In this document: positions 37,156-46,437 of the stretch, piece by piece
Position numbering within the stretch: the stretch's first letter is position 1
Layout: every line of letters starts with the position of its first letter
Translations under genes and position numbers: made by a program
Notes under the pieces: model-generated
What the model saw: only the letters and a program-made list of their open reading frames with translations
Database searches by the model: none
What the model was told of the DNA's origin: nothing
NCBI RefSeq assembly: GCF_029625435.1
Contig: NZ_CP121208.1
Location: 992,001 to 1,056,000 of the forward strand
Direction of reading: 5' to 3'
Length of the DNA: 64,000 nucleotides
From: Arcanobacterium canis
GTDB taxonomy: Bacteria; Actinomycetota; Actinomycetes; Actinomycetales; Actinomycetaceae

Positions 37156-37824
37156 ATGCATTTTGTAGTGATGGGGTGCGGACGCGTGGGGTCCACACTG
37201 GCAGTTGATCTCACTAATCGTGGCCACTCGGTAGCAATTATCGACCGCGATCCAGCAGCATTTCGCAGACTGCCTGAGGACTTCCCCGGCCAACAAGTCA
37301 CAGGTCATGGTTTTGATCGCGATGTCCTGCTTCAAGCAGGAATCAACGAAGCGTACGCTTTCGCTGCCGCTTCCTCGGGCGATAACTCAAATATCATCGC
37401 GGCGCGAGTTGTTCATGACACCTTTGGCGTAGCAAACGTCGTGACACGTATTTACGACCCGCAACGCGCTGCGATCTATCAGCGCCTCGGGATTGACTCT
37501 GTTGCTCCTGTGGCGTGGACAGCAGAACATATGTTGCGCGCACTGATTCCCCTTGGACCCCACGAAGATTACTCCGACTCCACTGCCGGCATCTGCGTCA
37601 TCGACGTCGATGTTGATGACGCATGGTACGGAACCGAACTGGGTGATATTGAAGTTGCTACTGGCGCACGTGTTGCCTACATCGTTCGCTCAAATAAGGG
37701 AATCTTGCCCACGTCCTCGATGGTTCTTCAAGACGACGATCACTTGCACATGGTTGTTCCCACGGTGAGAGCAGCTGCTGTACAACGCATTCTCAATCAC
37801 CCGCCGACGGAGGACATGCTATGA
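37156..37824 (+). CDS. TrkA-type potassium regulatory protein 1 (RCK-N/RCK-C)
   Basis: 222 residues. NAD-binding RCK-N domain with GCGRVG at 8-13 and an acidic residue after the second strand (IIDRD), then an RCK-C domain from about residue 140. Forms cytoplasmic rings that gate K+ transporters. AAAGGAG ribosome site. The stop overlaps the next gene (ATGA). Syntenic with ceoB of mycobacteria. Confidence 0.95.
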   Translation: MHFVVMGCGRVGSTLAVDLTNRGHSVAIIDRDPAAFRRLPEDFPGQQVTGHGFDRDVLLQAGINEAYAFAAASSGDNSNIIAARVVHDTFGVANVVTRIYDPQRAAIYQRLGIDSVAPVAWTAEHMLRALIPLGPHEDYSDSTAGICVIDVDVDDAWYGTELGDIEVATGARVAYIVRSNKGILPTSSMVLQDDDHLHMVVPTVRAAAVQRILNHPPTEDML

Positions 37825-38489
37825 AAATTGTGATTGCTGGAGCCGGTTCGGTGGGACGCTCGATAGCGCGCGAGATGATCGCGCGGGGTCAGAGTGTCAC
37901 GCTTATCGACCGCAATCCTGCAGCAATGCGCGTCGCGTCAGTTCCGCAGGCCGATTGGCTTCTCGGTGATGCTTGCGAGATCTCGGTTCTCACCGACGCC
38001 GATATGGGCACCACCGATGTTCTTGTTGCAGCAACCGGTGATGACAAAGCGAATCTCGTTTTGTCATTGCTGGCCAAGACAGAATTTGGTGTGCCACGAG
38101 TCATCGCTCGTAACAATAATCCTGCCAACTCGTGGTTATTTGACGAGTCATGGGGAGTTGACGTCGCCGCCTCCACGCCGGAAATTCTCGGATCGTTCAT
38201 CGAAAATGCCATGGAAACGGGCGCACTGGTACGTCGTCTCACCTTCGAAAATTCGACTGTGTCTCTCTTTCAAGGTGCCGTGGCAAAGAATGCCCCGATC
38301 GATGGTAAGCCGGTACACGACACTGCTTTGCCACTGAGTTCACGTATCGTCTCGATTGTTCGTTCCGGTGCCACCATTGTTCCCGAACCTGATATCGCTA
38401 TCCTCTCCGGCGACAGCCTTGTCATCGAAATCGATGAGACCGTTGAGAACGCAGTCAATACGGTCGCTGCCCTTATTGGACAGAACTAG
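37821..38489 (+). CDS. TrkA-type potassium regulatory protein 2 (RCK-N/RCK-C)
   Basis: 222 residues, a paralogue of the preceding protein with its own GAGSVG nucleotide motif at 7-12 and IDRN after strand 2, plus RCK-C. The pair (ceoB-ceoC like) probably forms a mixed ring. No TrkH or KtrB channel gene is in the window; the divergent APC permease is the best partner candidate. Its 3' end overlaps the convergent DUF3159 gene by 17 nt. Confidence 0.95.
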   Translation: MKIVIAGAGSVGRSIAREMIARGQSVTLIDRNPAAMRVASVPQADWLLGDACEISVLTDADMGTTDVLVAATGDDKANLVLSLLAKTEFGVPRVIARNNNPANSWLFDESWGVDVAASTPEILGSFIENAMETGALVRRLTFENSTVSLFQGAVAKNAPIDGKPVHDTALPLSSRIVSIVRSGATIVPEPDIAILSGDSLVIEIDETVENAVNTVAALIGQN

Positions 38490-39132
38490 ACGTAGAGGGA
38501 TCCGCGCTGACGTCATCAACCGGCTCGAGATCATGCACGAGCATCCACGCTAGCCAGGCCAAGATCGCAAACAGCGGAAATCCCATCACGAGTTTGGCGA
38601 CGCCGAGTGCTGAGGTTGCACCGGCAAGATAGAGCGGAACCTGGACTGCCATCCGTAGCCCAAAAAGAGCAGTGAATAGCGCGGTCACCTGGAAGTATCG
38701 GCGTCGGGTCACTCCAGCGCGTTTCCACCACCCCGTCATCTCACCACGCAATGCTCCGATGACAAATCCTAGCAGTGGCCGGCGCACGAGCAACGAAAGG
38801 CCAAAAGCCACAAAGTATGCAGCATTCGTCAGCAGCCCCCACAAGAAGAAATTGGATGCGTTCCCTGTTCTCCACGTCAGTGCAGCAGAAACGATCGCTG
38901 CGAAGAACCCGCCCACAGCAGGCGTGACAGGAATTCGGGTGGCAGCACGTACCGCAATAAAAGCAACAGCGAGTACAAGGGAGAGCCACAAAGCGAGATT
39001 GACATCAGCCACAAGGTAGGCAACAAGGAAAACGAGCGTCGGAAGCGACGATTCAATAATTCCACGTGTCCCGCCAACGGCTTCGAGCGCATCGAAATCC
39101 TCGCTCAGCATTGATCCAAATTTTTCGCTCAT
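38473..39132 (-). CDS. DUF3159 membrane protein
   Basis: 219 residues with five or six membrane helices. Matches the actinobacterial DUF3159 family (SLPTLVFLVAYLVADVNLALW; RRPLLGFVIGALRGEMTGWW). Function unknown. ATG with GGAGGAAGC upstream; it overlaps the OB-fold gene by 4 nt and forms the operon DUF3710-OB-DUF3159, as in M. tuberculosis around Rv2693c-Rv2696c. Confidence 0.9.
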   Translation of the reverse strand: MSEKFGSMLSEDFDALEAVGGTRGIIESSLPTLVFLVAYLVADVNLALWLSLVLAVAFIAVRAATRIPVTPAVGGFFAAIVSAALTWRTGNASNFFLWGLLTNAAYFVAFGLSLLVRRPLLGFVIGALRGEMTGWWKRAGVTRRRYFQVTALFTALFGLRMAVQVPLYLAGATSALGVAKLVMGFPLFAILAWLAWMLVHDLEPVDDVSADPSTSSSVQ

Positions 39133-39380
39133 GCTTCCTCCGGGAGAATCGAGTACGAGGGATTGAAAAGAGTGGGGACGCCTTCGACCGTCACGAGATT
39201 CCCACGAACATTAAGCGACTGACCAATATCGATCGCATGGAGCTGCCTGCGCGACATAAAAACAAGACGCAGGACGACGTTGCCTACTTGAAGTGAAACA
39301 GTGACATTCGGCGCATGAGAAGTGCCCGGGTACGTTACCGAAATAACGCTCCCGCGCACATTGATGCGACGTTTGGCCAT
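39129..39380 (-). CDS. Small OB-fold nucleic-acid-binding-like protein
   Basis: 83 residues, mostly beta strand, matching the OB-fold proteins found next to DUF3159 in actinobacteria (VSLQVGNVVLRLVFMSRRQ; GIDIGQSLNVRGN-like pattern; a C-terminal NPSYSILPEE). Its ATG shares a base with the DUF3710 stop (TAATG), so expression depends on the upstream gene. A role in DNA or RNA binding is a family guess. Confidence 0.85.
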   Translation of the reverse strand: MAKRRINVRGSVISVTYPGTSHAPNVTVSLQVGNVVLRLVFMSRRQLHAIDIGQSLNVRGNLVTVEGVPTLFNPSYSILPEEA

Positions 39381-39997
39381 TAGCCTTCGACAGCTTGAAG
39401 ATTCTCTTGGATCTGCGGCGGAATCTGAAGAGTGAGCAACTCACGCGGTGGGTGAGGCTCAGCACCTCGTCGCACAGCAACACGATCCAGGATCTGCAAA
39501 ATGTATTCCGCAGCCGCATCGTCAGCACCTGCACGGCCGTAGAGAGTGGCGCGAAGCAACCACCGGTGGCCGTCAATCCCAAGGAAACGGTGAGGTGCAG
39601 TGCCGCCTTCAACCGGCATCTGGGCGTGAAGCTCTTTACCAAAGACACCATCGACTTCCACCGACGATCCGCCTTGCTGAGCGATCGAAGTACGCATATC
39701 AAGGCGAACCTCATCCCAGATTCCGTGTGACTTTGGGGCAGCAAATGCTTGAAGTTGAAGCGCTGAACCATCGATCACGTAGACCACACCAACTACTGCG
39801 GTATGGTCCTCATTCAATGTCAGTTGGAGCTGCGCGCCAGGAACAGCAGGGATCAACAACGCGCCGGCATCAAGAAGATCCTCCGGATCGGCAATTTCGG
39901 AGGCATCACAGGGCCCATTGACGTGTGTCGGCTCCTGTTGTGCAGTTTCTTCAACTGTCGTGTTCTTTTCATTCTTCTTGCGTGAAAACCAACCCAT
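39380..39997 (-). CDS. DUF3710 family protein
   Basis: 205 residues: a basic N-terminus (GWFSRKKNEK), an acidic linker, then the conserved DUF3710 domain (DASEIADPEDLLDAGALLIPAVPGAQLQL region to the end). Soluble; function unknown. GAAAGG ribosome site at 8 nt. In M. tuberculosis dut follows this gene; here the next gene upstream is DUF4193 and no dut is present. Confidence 0.9.
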   Translation of the reverse strand: MGWFSRKKNEKNTTVEETAQQEPTHVNGPCDASEIADPEDLLDAGALLIPAVPGAQLQLTLNEDHTAVVGVVYVIDGSALQLQAFAAPKSHGIWDEVRLDMRTSIAQQGGSSVEVDGVFGKELHAQMPVEGGTAPHRFLGIDGHRWLLRATLYGRAGADDAAAEYILQILDRVAVRRGAEPHPPRELLTLQIPPQIQENLQAVEG

Positions 39998-40038
39998 TAT
40001 TGCGCCTTTCGTTTCGTCACTGCCCTAGAGTACCGCAA

Positions 40039-40060
40039 CGGCCCGTTAGTGAACGGGCCG
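40039..40060 (-). terminator. Terminator after the DUF4193 gene
   Basis: CGGCCCGTT and AACGGGCCG pair around a 4-nt loop, 8 nt beyond the DUF4193 stop on the minus strand; only two T residues follow. Confidence 0.6.
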
Positions 40061-40067
40061 AAGCATG

Positions 40068-40364
40068 TCAGGATGCACACTCTAAGCAGACCGGAAGACC
40101 GTTCTCCTCATGAGACAGTTGCGAACGATGGTGAACCAGGAAGCACTGGCTACACGTGAATTCGTCATCCTGAGCAGGAATAACAGCAACCGAAAGCTCA
40201 ACGTTCGAAAGGTCAGCACCTGGAAGTTCAAAACCCTCTGCCGCTTCGTTCTCATCTTCATCGACAGTGCCAGACTGCTGATCAGAGTGAGCCTTCAGCG
40301 CTTCCAGGGAGTCTTCCTTGATCTCCTCATCTTGTTTGCGCGGTGCATCGTAATCCGTGGCCAT
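40068..40364 (-). CDS. DUF4193 family zinc-ribbon protein
   Basis: 98 residues. N-terminus MATDYDAPRK is the family hallmark; the middle is acidic and the C-terminus has two cysteine pairs, CSQC and CLEC, which probably bind zinc. Found in nearly all actinobacteria near sigA and dut; function unknown. Strong AAGGAGG ribosome site. Monocistronic, with its own terminator, divergent from sepH. The 241-nt gap between the two holds no other gene. Confidence 0.93.
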   Translation of the reverse strand: MATDYDAPRKQDEEIKEDSLEALKAHSDQQSGTVDEDENEAAEGFELPGADLSNVELSVAVIPAQDDEFTCSQCFLVHHRSQLSHEENGLPVCLECAS

Positions 40365-40605
40365 TGTGACCTCCTTCGATATTTCCTCTCCTCCGACATC
40401 GGCCCACAGCGTGAGTTTCCGACGCCACAGACGCTGACATGCGCCTGTTTGTTCCCGCTGTTTTTACCAGATTTTTTCTCGTTTGTGAAGTCAACGTTTG
40501 TTCTCAGCTGATTAATGCCTTTGACGTGGGTGAACACACCATAGGAAAAATGGGCATTTTTCGCCATTTCGTGGCACTCTTGTTACTGGAGATTTGGGAG
40601 GAAAT

Positions 40606-41637
40606 ATGATCGATCTTGAGCTGTTGGGTGTGGTGACTGACGGCGACGCACTAAGCCTGAACGACGCCGAAGGAAACCGTTACCGTTTGCCGATTACACC
40701 GCAACTTCGTGCCGCTCTGCGAAAGGATATCCGCCCCGAAAACGGCGAGCAGCCTCGCCCGATTACACCTAAAGAGATTCAGGCCCATTTCCGTGCAGGC
40801 TTGTCCGTCGCCGAGGTTTCAGAAATCACCTCTATTCCCCCGTCCGATCTTGACGGCCTAGCTCGTCCGATCCTTGCTGAACGCCAGTACACGGCATTGC
40901 AGGCACGCCGGTGGATGTTAAGCAAAGAAGACGGCTCCATGAGTCTCGAAGAACTCGTCGGTTCACGTCTCGCTGCACGTTCCGTGACATCAGAATCGAT
41001 TCTTTGGGATTCGTACAAAAAGAATAATGAGCGTTTCCTCAGCGTGGAATTTACTATCGGAGAAAAGCAGCACGCCGCACTGTGGAAGATCGATATGAAG
41101 GCACACACAGTCGTTGCTGCCAACGATGAAGCCACATGGCTCACCGAAACACAGATCCCTGCACCCACGTCGCCGTGGCGTCCCCTCAATACTCCTCAGA
41201 TGAGCGAGAACACCGCATCTCTTGAGGCGCGTCGAGCACGTCATATTGCCGAAGACCCCCACGAGCCGATCACCCCAGACGATGCGTCTGACGAATCTGC
41301 CTCGATCGCGGATATGCTTGATTCACTCGACTCTCAACGCGGAGTGTCACGCCCAATGCCCGATTTTGACGGCGCACATCCCGCAGCTTCCGACGTCGAG
41401 GGAGCAACTGACGCTACCATTCTGGCGTTCCCCTCGCGTTCAGATTCCGAGGAAAGCGCCGCCACTGCAAACGAGGCAAGGCTTGAGATCGTTCAGAACG
41501 AGGACGAACAGCAAGAAGAAATCGCTGAGATTCCGCCCTCGCCACAGGCATCGACAAAGGACTCAAAGAAGCGCAAAGGTCGCCCATCGATGCCGTCATG
41601 GGACGAAATTGTGTTTGGCTATTCGAAAGACGATTAA
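40606..41637 (+). CDS. sepH: Septation protein SepH (DUF3071)
   Basis: 343 residues from the ATG with GGGAGGAAAT directly upstream (an earlier in-frame ATG at 40594 overlaps that ribosome site). The conserved N-terminal DUF3071 domain (about 1-165, with a helix-turn-helix at KEIQAHFRAGLSVAEVSEIT) matches SepH, which binds FtsZ and promotes division in Streptomyces and mycobacteria. The rest is a long acidic, Pro/Ser-rich disordered tail ending in a basic patch (KDSKKRKGRPSMPSWDEI), a pattern shared with other SepH proteins. Last 4 nt overlap tdk. Confidence 0.93.
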   Translation: MIDLELLGVVTDGDALSLNDAEGNRYRLPITPQLRAALRKDIRPENGEQPRPITPKEIQAHFRAGLSVAEVSEITSIPPSDLDGLARPILAERQYTALQARRWMLSKEDGSMSLEELVGSRLAARSVTSESILWDSYKKNNERFLSVEFTIGEKQHAALWKIDMKAHTVVAANDEATWLTETQIPAPTSPWRPLNTPQMSENTASLEARRARHIAEDPHEPITPDDASDESASIADMLDSLDSQRGVSRPMPDFDGAHPAASDVEGATDATILAFPSRSDSEESAATANEARLEIVQNEDEQQEEIAEIPPSPQASTKDSKKRKGRPSMPSWDEIVFGYSKDD

Positions 41638-42266
41638 AGTTCCAAGGTTTGCGGTGACAGCTCTGCGGCATGTGCCGTGGCAGCTGTCATCCCACGCATA
41701 TGATGGTATCGGCACAGCACTTCGTAAGCGACAGTGGCACCCGCGGTGTCTCCAACGACCACCTGTTCACCTTCCGTCACCATTTCCCCGTTGATCGTGC
41801 GCGCATTGTGTGTAGCGCGCTTACCGCACCAGCACAGTGCTTCAACTTGAAGGCGCTCAATACGATCGGCAAGCTCGATCATCCGCTGTGAGCCTTCGAA
41901 GAGACGCGCACGAAAGTCCGTTGTAATACCGAAACCGTAGACGTTGATGCCGATCTCGTCAACGATACGAGCAAGTTGGTCAACTTGCTCACGCGTGTAA
42001 AACTGCACCTCATCACAGATGAGCCAGTCCACGCGTCCACGTTGGCGGGCACCAGCGATGACCTTCCAAAAATCCGTTGTTGGTTCAACTTCCATGGCAT
42101 CGGCGATCAACCCAATACGCGACGAAAGCTTTCCTCGCCCAGCTCGATCATTCATCGTAAAAATTAGCCCAGCGAGGTCACGCTGGCGGAAGTTGTACAC
42201 TGTCTGGAGCGCCAGCGTCGATTTTCCGCAATCCATCGTGCCTGAGAAAAAGACGAGCTCAGCCAT
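41634..42266 (-). CDS. tdk: Thymidine kinase
   Basis: 210 residues, type II thymidine kinase. P-loop SGTMDCGKST at 8-17, Mg2+-binding DEVQF in the middle, lasso region, and zinc ligands CWCG and CRYHH. Salvages thymidine to dTMP. It begins right after the stop of the phosphatase gene, with GAGGTGG upstream, so it belongs to the DUF5998-phosphatase-tdk operon. Confidence 0.96.
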   Translation of the reverse strand: MAELVFFSGTMDCGKSTLALQTVYNFRQRDLAGLIFTMNDRAGRGKLSSRIGLIADAMEVEPTTDFWKVIAGARQRGRVDWLICDEVQFYTREQVDQLARIVDEIGINVYGFGITTDFRARLFEGSQRMIELADRIERLQVEALCWCGKRATHNARTINGEMVTEGEQVVVGDTAGATVAYEVLCRYHHMRGMTAATAHAAELSPQTLEL

Positions 42267-43364
42267 TTACGCCACCTCCATAATCAACGGAACATACATC
42301 TCAGCATCCGTTCGCGAGCCGTGTACACCGATCAGGTTGATCGCTGAGGAAGGCTGCGTGGTGGAATCTACCACGACACTAGTGCCCTTCATCAAGACAA
42401 ACACGTCACCAAGTCGATTCTTGACATGCTCGGCAATCGGCCCGAGCACCCCAGATGAAGCGACATCGGCTTTCGTCAATACGTCAGCTTTATCACCGAG
42501 GAATTCACTCCACCTGCGAACCACGTCATCAGGCTCTGTGGTGTATAGATGCAAGGCGCGCGGCTCTCCTGCCACGAGGTCAACCCCGCGGCGTAGTTGA
42601 TGATGAGCTGCGATATCGATCCGCTCGGTCACATCCACCATCCCGTGGTCTGCGGTGAGCACGAGGAGAGTGTCAGATGGAAGCCGGCGTAGCAAGGAAC
42701 GTATTCCAGCATCCAGCTCTTCAAGCGCATCAATCCAGGCCTGTGAATTCCAACCGTTGTGATGGCCAGCTTTATCGATGTTTTCCCAGTAGAGGTACAC
42801 CACGTCAGCAACCGAACGCAGCGCCTGAGCGGCGGCTTCGATACGTTCATCCAGAGTCTGAGCAGGCAGCATATGAGCGCCCCGGAGAAAAGCTTGTGAA
42901 AAGGGCGTCCCAATATATCTCTTCGCCGCAATTACACGTGCCTGATCAGCACGCGAACCAAGGCGTTCAAAAAGTGTCGGGCAGCTCTGCCATTGGCGAG
43001 GTTCAGGCAAACGCTGTCCTTTCCACGACACCAAAGAAAATGCTTCTTGTGTTGCGTCATTACGCATTGTGTACCCCGCCATGGAGGTCTGTCCCGGCTC
43101 TTCACCCGTCGTAATCGCTGTAAGCGCTGCTGCCGTAGTCGAGGGTGTCACCGTCGTGATCCCACGATCAAGGCCAAGAGAACGCAACGTCGGCGCGTGG
43201 CCACGTCGCGCCTGGAGCTGGAGCGCTCCAAGGCCATCGACGACGACGAAACACAATTTCGTGGCCGACGGGAACCCCAGTACATCGGCGTCGGCAGTCC
43301 CGGGGATGCCGTAGCCGACGGCGTCGAGTGCGCCAGCGAGGGTTGCGGTGATCTCAGCGCTCAC
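42267..43364 (-). CDS. Alkaline-phosphatase-superfamily phosphodiesterase/nucleotide pyrophosphatase
   Basis: 365 residues from the GTG at 43364, preceded by GGGGG at 6 nt; the open frame reaches 43466 inside DUF5998 without homology. Metal and nucleophile positions are visible: VVDGLG, TPSTTAAALT (Thr nucleophile), ENIDKAGHHNGW (Asp, His), LTADHGMVDV (Asp, His) and a late His in GVHGSRT. This type hydrolyses nucleotides or phosphodiesters; the substrate is unknown. No signal peptide is seen, so it is probably cytoplasmic. Confidence 0.88.
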   Translation of the reverse strand: MSAEITATLAGALDAVGYGIPGTADADVLGFPSATKLCFVVVDGLGALQLQARRGHAPTLRSLGLDRGITTVTPSTTAAALTAITTGEEPGQTSMAGYTMRNDATQEAFSLVSWKGQRLPEPRQWQSCPTLFERLGSRADQARVIAAKRYIGTPFSQAFLRGAHMLPAQTLDERIEAAAQALRSVADVVYLYWENIDKAGHHNGWNSQAWIDALEELDAGIRSLLRRLPSDTLLVLTADHGMVDVTERIDIAAHHQLRRGVDLVAGEPRALHLYTTEPDDVVRRWSEFLGDKADVLTKADVASSGVLGPIAEHVKNRLGDVFVLMKGTSVVVDSTTQPSSAINLIGVHGSRTDAEMYVPLIMEVA

Positions 43365-43917
43365 CGACGGCCCCCAACGCTGCCTCAAGCTGCCCCATAA
43401 ATGCCAGTGTCGGTTCGAAGTAGGACGCATCGGCGAAGCGCTCAGTGAAAATCTGGAAATCGTCATTGGTAATCATCCCAATGAAGCCGTGATCAAGCGT
43501 GCATGATGGATCTTCACACATGCTCGGCAAAATCTCGGTAGACCATGCCCCTCCCCAGCGCAGTCGCAAAACCGCGGAGTTGAGTTGTCCAAACTGATCG
43601 CCGTCTACCGCACGACGACGGATGACATGATGCTCGCGAACTTGAGCCAAACTAATGACCTGGATATCAGACACAAGTTCTCCCTTGGCAGTGAAATCGT
43701 GGCTGATATCAGAAAAAAGAACGACTAAACGAGTGGTGGTCAGAACAAAGACCACAGCGCGTTCATAAACGGCATCGTCATCAAATGCAGTTTCTGGGCG
43801 CGCAAAATATGCTGTGATTTCTTCGGTTCCGACCGCCGCTGAAACATCGTCAATCAGAGCAGCACCATGAGCACCAATGGAACGCATCGCACAAGCAACC
43901 TCAGAAAAATCAATCAT
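43354..43917 (-). CDS. DUF5998 family protein
   Basis: 187 residues, soluble. Resembles the actinobacterial DUF5998 family, whose gene regularly precedes the alkaline-phosphatase-superfamily gene as here (11-nt overlap). Function unknown. First gene of its operon; divergent from parC with a 101-nt gap. No ribosome site; the bases 7-12 nt before the ATG read AACAAT, a partial match to the leaderless promoter pattern seen elsewhere. Confidence 0.85.
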   Translation of the reverse strand: MIDFSEVACAMRSIGAHGAALIDDVSAAVGTEEITAYFARPETAFDDDAVYERAVVFVLTTTRLVVLFSDISHDFTAKGELVSDIQVISLAQVREHHVIRRRAVDGDQFGQLNSAVLRLRWGGAWSTEILPSMCEDPSCTLDHGFIGMITNDDFQIFTERFADASYFEPTLAFMGQLEAALGAVGER

Positions 43918-44006
43918 GGATCTATTGTTTCATTTCGAGGTCGCTGACGCGACAGCGAGCGAGGTATGCCACCCGTGGCGTTCCCCCTATTGCTAGGGAA
44001 AACAGC

Positions 44007-44012
44007 GATAAT
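44007..44012 (+). promoter_or_regulatory. -10 element GATAAT, leaderless parC
   Basis: GATAAT ends 6 nt before the parC ATG at 44019, with no ribosome site in between. Confidence 0.55.
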
Positions 44013-44018
44013 AGACGA

Positions 44019-46415
44019 ATGGCTGACATTAAGGAACACATTGTCGATATCGACGTTTCGCAGGAGATGCGCACCTCTTTCCTGGAGTATTCCTACTCTG
44101 TGATCTACGCGCGCGCACTGCCAGATGCGCGCGATGGTCTCAAGCCAGTCCAGCGTCGCATCTTGTTCCAAATGAATCAGATGGGGCTTAAGCCTGACCG
44201 CGGTCATGTGAAATCCTCACGTGTGATCGGCGACGTTATGGGCCGCCTCCACCCTCACGGCGATACTGCCATCTACGACGCTATGGTTCGTATGGCCCAG
44301 CCGTTCACGATGAGATTGCCGATAGTTGATGGGCATGGAAATTTTGGCTCTCTCGACGACGGCCCGGCAGCACCTCGTTACACCGAGGCCCGGATGGCGC
44401 CTGCCGCGCTAGCAATGACAGCGTCACTCGATGAAGACGTCGTTGACATGATTCCCAATTATGACAACACTCTTCTTCAGCCGGAAGTGTTGCCTGCTGC
44501 GATTCCGAATCTTCTTGTCAACGGTTCATCCGGAATCGCCGTGGGCATGGCCACGAACATGGCGCCCCATAACCTCAATGAGGTCATCGCCGGCGCGAAG
44601 TATCTTCTGAACCATCCAGATGCCACTCTCGACGATCTGATGACGTACATCCCTGGCCCAGACTTACCTGAAGGTGGGCGGATCGTGGGCCTCGACGGCA
44701 TTCGCCAAGCCTATGAGACGGGACGCGGAATCTTCCGCACACGCGCAACCGCGCACATCGAAAATATCACGCCGCGGAAGAAGGGCATCGTTTTTTCAGA
44801 GCTGCCCTACCTCGTCGGCCCAGAAAAAGTCATCGAGAAAATTAAAGATGGCGTCCAGAACAAGAAGCTCACTGGTATTAGCGGGGTACAAAATCTCACC
44901 GATCGTCATCATGGGATGCGGTTGGTCGTTGAAGTGAAAAACGCCGCCTCCCCCGAGGAAGTGCTCGCGTCGCTGTACCAGCACACTCCACTGGAAGAAT
45001 CGTTCGGAATTAATAACGTCGCTCTTGTGGACGGCGAACCGCGCACACTCGGCCTTCGTGAGCTCCTGCAGGTATTTCTTGACCACCGTATCTCAGTAAC
45101 TCGCCGTCGATCACAGTTCCGGCTTAACAAAGCTCTCGAACGCCTCCACCTGGTCGAGGGCCTGCTCATCGCCATCGCGGACATCGACGAAGTCATTCAA
45201 CTGATCCGTTCGTCTGAAGATTCGGCAACGGCGAAAGCTCGTCTGATGGAAGTCTTTGATCTCTCGGCCGAACAAGCTGATTACATCCTTGAACTTCGCC
45301 TGCGCCGCCTGACAAAGTTCTCTCAAATCGAGCTTGAGTCTGAACGCGATGATTTGAGGAAAACAATTGAGGAACTACGAGAAATCCTCGGTTCAGAACT
45401 CGCTCTCAAAGCATTGATCACTCGAGAGCTGAGCGATGTCGCGCGCGATTATGGCACTGCGCGTCGTACTATCTTGCTCGAATCTGATGCATCAACCGGT
45501 GCCAATGGCAAGCCGAAGAAACTTGCGGATGATCCCGCGTGGGTCCTTCTGTCCACTTCCGGACGCGTCGCGCGAGTTGAAGGAGAAGACCCCCTCTCCC
45601 GCGAAGGTGACGTCTCCCACGGGGCACTTGTGTCGTCTGTCCTCGCTTCCAACCTCGCCGACGTCGGCGTGGTCACCAGTGGAGGTACCGTGGCACGTTT
45701 GCGTGTAGCAGACGTGCCAGCATTGCCACGCACCCAAACGACGCCGTCACTCGAAGCAGGCGCCCCGATCGACGAGATTGTGCTCCTGCCTCCGAAAGAA
45801 AAAGTTGTTGGGCTGATCTCTTTGGCCTCCGACGATATCGTCGCCGTGGCTACTGCTCAGGGAAAGATCAAGCGAACCAATGCAGCCGACGCCACAGGCG
45901 CTGGGTATCTGATCACTCTGCTCGATGATGACGTGGTTGTCGGAGTTGCTAGCGCTCGCGATGACGACGATGTGATACTGGTTTCCTCCGATGCACAGCT
46001 TCTGCGTTTCTCCGCAAGCGATGTTCGTCCCCAGGGTTACGCTGGGCGTGGCATTGCCGGAATGAAGCTCGGTCAGGGTGCCCACGTTATTGCACTTGGC
46101 TGTGTGCCAAGCAATGATTTAGCTGCCCACGTGGTTGCTACGATCTCGGGTGCCGAAGACGCCTTACCGGGCACAGTCGCTGGGCATGTTAAGCTCACCC
46201 CTCTCGATCGGTATCCAGCGAAGGGCCGAGCAACCGGAGGCGTGCGAACACATCGTTTCCTGCGCGGCGAAAACATCTTGCAATACGCCTGGGTTGGACC
46301 GTTGCCAGCACACGCAGTTGATGCAAAGGGCAAAGCAATCGTTCTTCCGGATGTCGATGAACGACGCGACGGGTCAGGAGAAGCACTCGCCCGCCCAATT
46401 TCGGCAATTGGCTAA
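44019..46415 (+). CDS. parC: DNA topoisomerase IV-like subunit A
   Basis: 798 residues. N-terminal breakage-reunion domain with the DNA-linking tyrosine Y121 (AAPRYTEARM), QRR motif at 45-47 and the winged helix; tower and coiled coil at 370-470; C-terminal beta-pinwheel with degenerate GyrA-box repeats (AQGKIKRTNA). No complete GyrA box QRRGGKG is seen, so decatenation rather than supercoiling is likely. Its partner parE lies convergently 2 kb away, as in Streptomyces near the principal sigma gene. Whether gyrA/gyrB also exist cannot be seen here. Confidence 0.9.
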   Translation: MADIKEHIVDIDVSQEMRTSFLEYSYSVIYARALPDARDGLKPVQRRILFQMNQMGLKPDRGHVKSSRVIGDVMGRLHPHGDTAIYDAMVRMAQPFTMRLPIVDGHGNFGSLDDGPAAPRYTEARMAPAALAMTASLDEDVVDMIPNYDNTLLQPEVLPAAIPNLLVNGSSGIAVGMATNMAPHNLNEVIAGAKYLLNHPDATLDDLMTYIPGPDLPEGGRIVGLDGIRQAYETGRGIFRTRATAHIENITPRKKGIVFSELPYLVGPEKVIEKIKDGVQNKKLTGISGVQNLTDRHHGMRLVVEVKNAASPEEVLASLYQHTPLEESFGINNVALVDGEPRTLGLRELLQVFLDHRISVTRRRSQFRLNKALERLHLVEGLLIAIADIDEVIQLIRSSEDSATAKARLMEVFDLSAEQADYILELRLRRLTKFSQIELESERDDLRKTIEELREILGSELALKALITRELSDVARDYGTARRTILLESDASTGANGKPKKLADDPAWVLLSTSGRVARVEGEDPLSREGDVSHGALVSSVLASNLADVGVVTSGGTVARLRVADVPALPRTQTTPSLEAGAPIDEIVLLPPKEKVVGLISLASDDIVAVATAQGKIKRTNAADATGAGYLITLLDDDVVVGVASARDDDDVILVSSDAQLLRFSASDVRPQGYAGRGIAGMKLGQGAHVIALGCVPSNDLAAHVVATISGAEDALPGTVAGHVKLTPLDRYPAKGRATGGVRTHRFLRGENILQYAWVGPLPAHAVDAKGKAIVLPDVDERRDGSGEALARPISAIG

Positions 46416-46437
46416 AAGCCGCTCAATCGGCTAAGCC

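Noticed and set aside
40110-40511. 133-codon plus-strand frame
   Set aside because: Antisense to the DUF4193 gene, with no recognisable domain.
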